From Diadema setosum (taxonomy: Eukaryota; Echinodermata; Echinoidea; Diadematoida; Diadematidae), in contig CM067072.1 in the NCBI GenBank assembly GCA_033980235.1, forward strand, positions 29,300,059-29,364,058: a DNA stretch of 64,000 nucleotides, in the 5' to 3' direction. The translations under genes were made by a program, and so were the position numbers. The notes under the pieces were generated by a model. The model was not told the origin of the DNA. It made no database searches and saw only the letters and a program-made list of their open reading frames with translations. How positions within the stretch are numbered: position 1 is the first letter of the stretch; the number at the start of each line of letters is the position of its first letter. Below, one piece after another: positions 58,772 to 64,000 of this stretch.

Positions 58772-59285
58772 CTGGACAGTGAAAAAAAAAAAAGAGAATG
58801 AGAAAGTGAGCATTGTGAAGTTATAAATCAAGTAAACTAATCAGATCTCAGGAGATACCAATGTTCAGGCATTATCCCTAAGGGAAACGGTGATGCAAAA
58901 GAAAGAGGTTAATGTGTTTTATTGGCGTATCAACCAAGATTTCTGATGTCGAAGCTTGACATGAAGCAAAAAGTGCAAACAATGAGCTCTCGTGGTAAAA
59001 CTAACTTGCAGCATTATTCAATTAGCAAGTTGTAGCCTCCCCCACCCCCTTCCCGATTCCGCGGCCCCTGTAGAGGTCGACGGAAACATCAAACAGTTCA
59101 AGAATTGTTCTGCATTATTGTTGTTCTTTAGTTCGGGTGTATCATGTCCCTGCCATAGATACTTGCATGCATTAAAATCAAGTGAATAAAATGGGAGGGT
59201 AAATACTTTGACAACCCCTTCTTGTGGATAACGATATATTTACTACACAAAATTAATAGTTGTCATGGTTGTCGTTTCACGGTAC

Positions 59286-59397
59286 CTGCGCAAGACGCAT
59301 AGCCGCGGAAGTCTGTAACCGGACAGCGGGGATGGTTTCGGACTCGGCTCCTTGCACATGGCTGCCGCCGGGCTGCCGCCGGATCCTGCTTAAGGTC
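59286..59397 (-). pseudogene. Upstream paralogue, exon-like block with phase of exon 15
   Basis: Frame DLKQDPAAARRQPCARSRV to DFRGYASCAG between GGAGAG and GTACCG, phase 0 to 1. The phase and the opening D-L match exon 15 of the main gene (DLPKED), but KNRY is missing. High CpG. Coding status uncertain. Confidence 0.35.
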
Positions 59398-60103
59398 CTC
59401 TCCAAAACAAGATAGCAGAGCAAACACCTGGTTCGAGGGGTTAGTAGAAAAGAAAGAGACAAAGCACAAACTTACTACAAGCACCCCTTTAGGCTTTCTT
59501 CCTCTATTTTACACCGAGAAACAAGTAGCGCCAATAGAATGACACCCTTACTTTGACTTTTCATAATCCTTGATATTATATGATTGATATGAATACATTC
59601 ATATGCATCAGTCTTTGAAGGCTTTTTTGTCTAGTCTGGTAGTAGTTTATTATAGCATTATCGGGGGTGGGGGTTCCAACAAAGAGTGCTTTTAGTAAAA
59701 TTATATGAATGCTGACAAAATTTACAGAGAAGTCTTGTAACTGTAGAATCGAAGGAATTTGCTTTGCACTGTTTCATTTCCATTCATTTCCTTTCATTTC
59801 ATTATATGGTTGTGTTGGTTTTTGTCTGACCTTTAACATTACATTTGGAGAGCAACGTGCACTGACTCTACTCAGTTTTGCATAGCTATAAATCATTTAT
59901 TTATCCCCTACATAAATTTGATATCATGCGAATACTCCTCTTCCTTCATGCATTTGTTTAACGTTTCACAAGTAAAGACGATTTCATTACAATGTAATTG
60001 GACATCAAAATCATTTGCCAACTACAAATACATAACGAATGGTATAGATAATGAATTGCATTTTTCCACTTTCCGAAAAACATATAATACATAATATGAT
60101 TAC

Positions 60104-60279
60104 CAGGTACAGCGCCACCATTGTTCCTAGCATGAAACCGACCGATACATCTCGCCAGTCTGCCCGTAGTGTCTGTAGCGAGCTGCCCGGAGGAAACTGC
60201 CGGCGAGGAGCTGCGCCAAACACGTTAGACGGATCGGTAGCCGCGTGCAGGGTATTTCGACCTGGCTTGTCAAGTACGC
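60104..60279 (-). pseudogene. Upstream paralogue, exon-like block with phase of exon 14
   Basis: Acceptor ACATTTCAG, frame GVLDKPGRNTLHAATDPSN, APRRQFPPGSSLQTLRADW, then VGFMLGTMVALYL, donor GTAATC, phase 1 to 0 like exon 14. The sequence similarity to exon 14 is not convincing, and the hydrophobic end is unlike a juxtamembrane wedge. Confidence 0.4.
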
Positions 60280-60591
60280 CTGAAATGTGAAGGGTGTTGC
60301 GACATTTGCTGATGAACTACAAAGATTAATTGTATTATCAATGATTATCGTAATCATTTCCATAGACAATTGACATAAAAACAAATTTGATTAATTCAAT
60401 TCCCCCATTCCGTTGTATTCCCCACCTCCCTCTCTCCCTCCCTCTCCATTTCTCTCTCTCTCTCTCTCTTCTGCATGGTATATTTCACAACGCATGTAGT
60501 CTATAAATGAGATGCATAACTTTCCTACAAATAAAAGGGTCTAGTTGGCTATGTTTATAAGAGATTCAAATCGAAGTTCATGTCGCGTTAC

Positions 60592-60662
60592 CTGTAGGAT
60601 CATCTTCTTTTGATGGCGTCCTGACCGTAAGATCTGGGAAGGGTTTATGATGAGCATGGTGT
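60592..60662 (-). CDS. Upstream paralogue, juxtamembrane exon (variant 2)
   Basis: Frame RHHAHHKPFPDLTVRTPS then KEDDPTG is clearly homologous to exon 13 of the main gene (RHHANHK...SKKDDPTG), two codons shorter. Acceptor AATGTAG, donor GTAACG, phase 2 to 1. The indel keeps the frame, which suggests it was coding after duplication. Confidence 0.65.
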
Positions 60663-61389
60663 CTACATTAAAATTCAAAGATGATAATATCAAATCAATA
60701 TACTTCTTGCAACCCGTGTATTTAATCAGATTACGAAGAACGGACGATCGAGAACTGTATCATGCAACTATAAATGTTTTTTTTTAACGATTTTTGTTAT
60801 GCATGTCGTGAAATCTACGCTTTTGTATTGCTCCTTTGTCATTTCGTTTAGTTTTGTTTAAATTTGTCACACCCTTGTAACTCATTTCGATTTTGTTTGA
60901 GAAGCAAGATAAATACGAACGAACGGTCTTCGGTGGCTTCATACCCACAGAGAGCTGTAGGTATGTGCGTATACCATATAAAGCAAATTGTTCTGATATT
61001 TCTTTTTCGTTTCCAGCTATATAATCACATACATACATACACACATACACACTTAACATAAACACATGATTATGCTCACAACCACTTAATACACATGATC
61101 AGAGGTACTAGTATTCATACGACTACTCAAATCCATACAATACGATCTAATTGATTTCTAGTAATAATAAAACCACACTTCATTGCACTTAATGCAATGA
61201 ATTCACCGCTCTGCACATCTGCACATGTTGTTTTTCCCCTTTCTTTTTTCCCACTGGCGTCCCCTTGTAGACGCCACAAAGCTAGCAGAAAAACATTTCA
61301 GTGGGAAATTGTCCATTTTGTATATGTATTATCATGTTTCTTATTTCCTATTTGAGACTCTGAGGCTGCCATAACTATCAAGCACGTGA

Positions 61390-61794
61390 TTAAAGGGGAT
61401 GGCTAGTAACTGATCAGTGGGAATCAGTGGGAATGCTAGAGGATGATTGTTCCAATCCTTGCGGGATTCATTTAAGAGTACATTATATATTTATTGTTTT
61501 GTTTAAAAAAAAAATAATATATATATATATATTTGCTCCAGGTTAGCATGCCTGCACAGTGACAGGGCGATCGTTAACGGCCCATTAACGATCGCCCCGT
61601 CACTGTACAGGCATGCTAACCTGAAAACATTAAACTGCACATTACTTAAATATGAGATCATTCTGAAGCAAATAATTTTCACACAATTAACAATAGATAT
61701 AGTGTATAATGTACTCTCAAATGAATAGGAACAATCACCCCCAGCATTCCCACTGATTCCCACTGATCAGTTACTATATTGCCATCCCCTTTAA
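61390..61794. mobile_element. MITE family B, complete copy
   Basis: Begins TTAAAGGGGATGGC and ends GCCATCCCCTTTAA. The arms carry ACTGATCAGTGGGAATCAGT and its inverse. The centre is a near-perfect palindrome (GCGATCGTTAA...TTAACGATCGC, arms of about 37 bases, 61,540-61,623). The truncated relative is at 15278-15584. Confidence 0.88.
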
Positions 61795-62156
61795 AGACGG
61801 TAGGCTCCTGCATTTTTCTTTTCTTCCTCTTTACCTTGAAACACGTGTATTCTCGATTCCTTTAATCTCATTGTCGTTATGATTGTTTAAACTTTAAAGA
61901 TTGTGATTATCATACTATGAACGTATTTTTTTTTTCTATTCTGTTGTCAGATAAACGTGTTGTCATTTTCATACAGGATTTCCTTGAGAAAAAAAAAACA
62001 GAAATAAAATCGAACTGACCTAAACTGAACTGAACTGAATGAGGTGTCCGTTTGCCAGGCCTATGTATTTAAAACATTTATCAAGTACCTATCCAAACAG
62101 TTCGGAATAATACTGGGTGGGAGAAGGGGATGAAGGTGCATATACCTTTGTCTTAC

Positions 62157-62233
62157 CATCGGTGCGTTCAGATTTTACTTCCTTGTCTGGGCCACCTTGA
62201 TGAACGTGCGCTGAACGCGGTTGGGATTCACGT
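62157..62233 (-). CDS. Upstream paralogue, juxtamembrane exon (variant 1)
   Basis: Frame RRESQPRSAHVHQGGPDKEV then KSERTDG, 77 nt, phase 2 to 1, the same length and phase as exon 13 of the main gene. Acceptor GACTTAG, donor GTAAGA. Because it starts in phase 2 and ends in phase 1, it cannot be used together with the exon at 60592-60662 in one frame. Confidence 0.55.
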
Positions 62234-62289
62234 CTAAGTCAAAAAGATCATAATGAGGTATAGGCCTTACACGTGCTGAAAATGTACAA

Positions 62290-62365
62290 CAATGAATAAT
62301 CATATAATTATATAAGGTTATATAAGGTTATATATAAGGTTATAATTATATAAGGTTATGATAAC
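62290..62365. repeat. ATATAAGGTT short tandem repeats
   Basis: Five irregular copies of TTATATAAGG within an AT-rich stretch. Confidence 0.8.
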
Positions 62366-62648
62366 GAGCAATGTTTATAATTACAGCACATCATACACTA
62401 TGTACTCATGAAAAGAAAGACTATAGAATTTGAATTCATCATTACTCTGTTACCGAGTTTCGTGTTTGTTTAGACTGTAAAGATTGTTTTCAAAGCAGAT
62501 TTGAATCTATTGATGTCAAAAACGAAAGATTCAGCATCTTCCAGAGGTCTAGTCAAAAGTGTAACATTGGACAGTTAATTGCGACATTGCATGAGACGTT
62601 ATCTTATGAATGTTGATCAATAGGAGGCAGTGTGATCATTAATTGAGC

Positions 62649-62809
62649 TCAAGAAAAACAAAATGGCAGTCTAAGACGTCTCAAGAATACGATGAAGATG
62701 ACGAAAAGAAAGACGAAGGCCCCGGCCCCGGCTCCCCCTCCGATATCAGCAACGACGAGATCGTTGGTGATCGAGATGTCAGGTGTTGGTAGCTTAGCTT
62801 TAATTACAG
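62649..62809 (-). CDS. Upstream paralogue, transmembrane exon with lost donor
   Basis: Frame AVIKAKLPTPDISITNDLVV, ADIGGGAGAGAFVFLFVI, FIVFLRR matches exon 12 of the main gene (TNDLIAAGIGGGVGAAA...). Acceptor TGTGATAG is identical. Where exon 12 has AAAAG-GTAAGT, this copy reads CTTAG-ACTGCC, so the donor is gone and the frame runs to a stop (62,649-62,651) after RLPFCFS. Either a pseudogene or a source of a very small membrane peptide. Confidence 0.65.
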
Positions 62810-63516
62810 CTATCACAAAATATTGATTGCTGAATGTGGAGAAAGGAAGGGAGGAAGAAAAACATAAATATAAATTATGACTCTCGGTAACGATAATTTG
62901 CAAATCAATTCCAAATCCATCCATGATGGAGATTTTGTTAAGAGCATAACATTCAACGGCCCATTGTAATTTTCATAAGCAAAATTCAAGTCAATTATTT
63001 CGAAATTGTTAATTTTAAAAAAATAAAGGATATCAAATGTAAAAGCAGAGGAAATGTGAAGTCAGATCGAGAATCTCTGACAAAGATTTTCAACTTCTGC
63101 CGATTTAAATATGTAAAGATGCATCCGCCAGAAATCTGCTTGGACATATTTCCCATTCAAAGTAATCTTCAAAAGCAAACAAAATAATATAACGTAGAGC
63201 GACCTCATTTCATGTACATTGTGGGCAAAAGCGGGCTGCAGTGTATTATATAAAATTCAATATCATTATGGCCTGAGAATCTGGAATCTGAGGTGGCTGA
63301 CATAGCACTATTGTAAGAAGGGCGCAGAAGAAAATAGTCATTATGCCAGTCATGCCATTATACCAAAGAATTCATATTTCAGCTGATACTTAGATAAGAG
63401 AACATGATATCTTTGATTTATGTCCTACAAGAGAAAAATTAGATCTAGATCTAAAAAAAACTACTAATAATAATAGTAATGATAAAAACTAGTTAAAATA
63501 AATGGTAACAACTTAC

Positions 63517-63529
63517 CATGTTTGCTCAT
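63517..63529 (-). CDS. Upstream paralogue, possible first exon (MSKH)
   Basis: ATG AGC AAA CAT G precedes a good GTAAGT donor and ends in phase 1, matching the start phase of the transmembrane exon. No signal peptide, so the product would be a signal-anchored protein with a stub ectodomain. Four codons give little support. Confidence 0.35.
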
Positions 63530-64000
63530 TTTGCCTCGGCGCACAAGGTCAATGCTTAAATCCAACGATGCCAAAATAACGATGAAAACTTGAAGTTGAA
63601 TTGAAATATACCACCAAACGAGAAACGATGAAAACTGGAAAACTCAAACACATTCACAATGTATATAGTTACATTGTTAACGTGTTGTTGGGGTTAAAGT
63701 TCCACTTGCGCAGTAGCGCAAGTAACCAACCGGTCGTCTGCAAAGCTACTGCACAATGCACAGTGCACACGATGTACAAAGTAAACGGCAGTGGTCTAGT
63801 GCAGCGCAGGCGCTCAAGGCGTTCGCCGCTGATTCAGCCTCACCGCGATTGCCACTTACTTTATAGAGATATTGATAATTAGATATCTCGTTATCGAAAA
63901 AAAAAATTGACGTCAAAATGCTGGTATATAGCGAAAAAATATACCGAGGTCTGACGTCGCTTCATATTTTTTCCTCATGGTGAAATTATTTTACGTCACA
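63530..64000. other. Region upstream of the paralogue
   Basis: No gene recognised. A GC-richer segment (about 63,690-63,860) could be promoter-proximal, but no specific site can be named. Confidence 0.35.

Overview
The window looks like metazoan nuclear DNA, most likely from an echinoderm and probably a sea urchin. The grounds are small exons in large introns with GT-AG sites, the AT-rich composition, many microsatellites and fold-back MITEs, truncated non-LTR retrotransposons, and a lectin-bearing receptor phosphatase. The species call is inference, not a database match.

One large gene on the minus strand dominates (53,095 down to 7,004). I reconstructed 30 coding exons by matching splice sites and reading phase. 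Joined, they give an open frame of 4,116 nt (1,371 residues plus stop). The order is signal peptide, two C-type-lectin-like domains, two EGF-like modules, an Ig-like domain, one fibronectin type III domain, one transmembrane helix, a juxtamembrane segment, and two protein tyrosine phosphatase domains (D1 and D2). The tail carries two Y-x-N-V motifs. D1 has every catalytic element: KNRY, WPD, HCSAGVGRTG and the Q loop. D2 keeps HCLSGVGRTG but reads WPT where WPD is expected. From recall, unchecked, lectin-bearing receptor phosphatases have been reported in a sea urchin phosphatase survey, so the architecture may be known while this gene's fine structure is not.

Layout: 1-7,003 is the 3' flank, with MITEs and no firm gene. 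7,004-26,437 holds the cytoplasmic and transmembrane exons. 26,906-38,231 holds FN3, Ig, EGF and lectin exons, with a 1.9 kb giant inverted repeat in one intron. 38,232-51,334 is a 13 kb intron filled by a LINE fragment, a 5.7 kb element with 29-bp terminal inverted repeats, and other relics. 51,335-53,095 holds the first two exons. 53,096-58,498 is repeats and a second LINE fragment. 58,633-63,529 is a second minus-strand exon series, a partial and decayed paralogue of the transmembrane/juxtamembrane part of the main gene with no phosphatase core.

The most notable points are: a GC-AG intron in D2; a 23-nt microexon needed to keep D2 in frame; a 3.2 kb TTA-flanked transposon that carries a satellite array and ends inside a splice donor of the gene; a lectin cassette of three exons duplicated with identical phases; and mutually exclusive-type juxtamembrane exons in the upstream paralogue.
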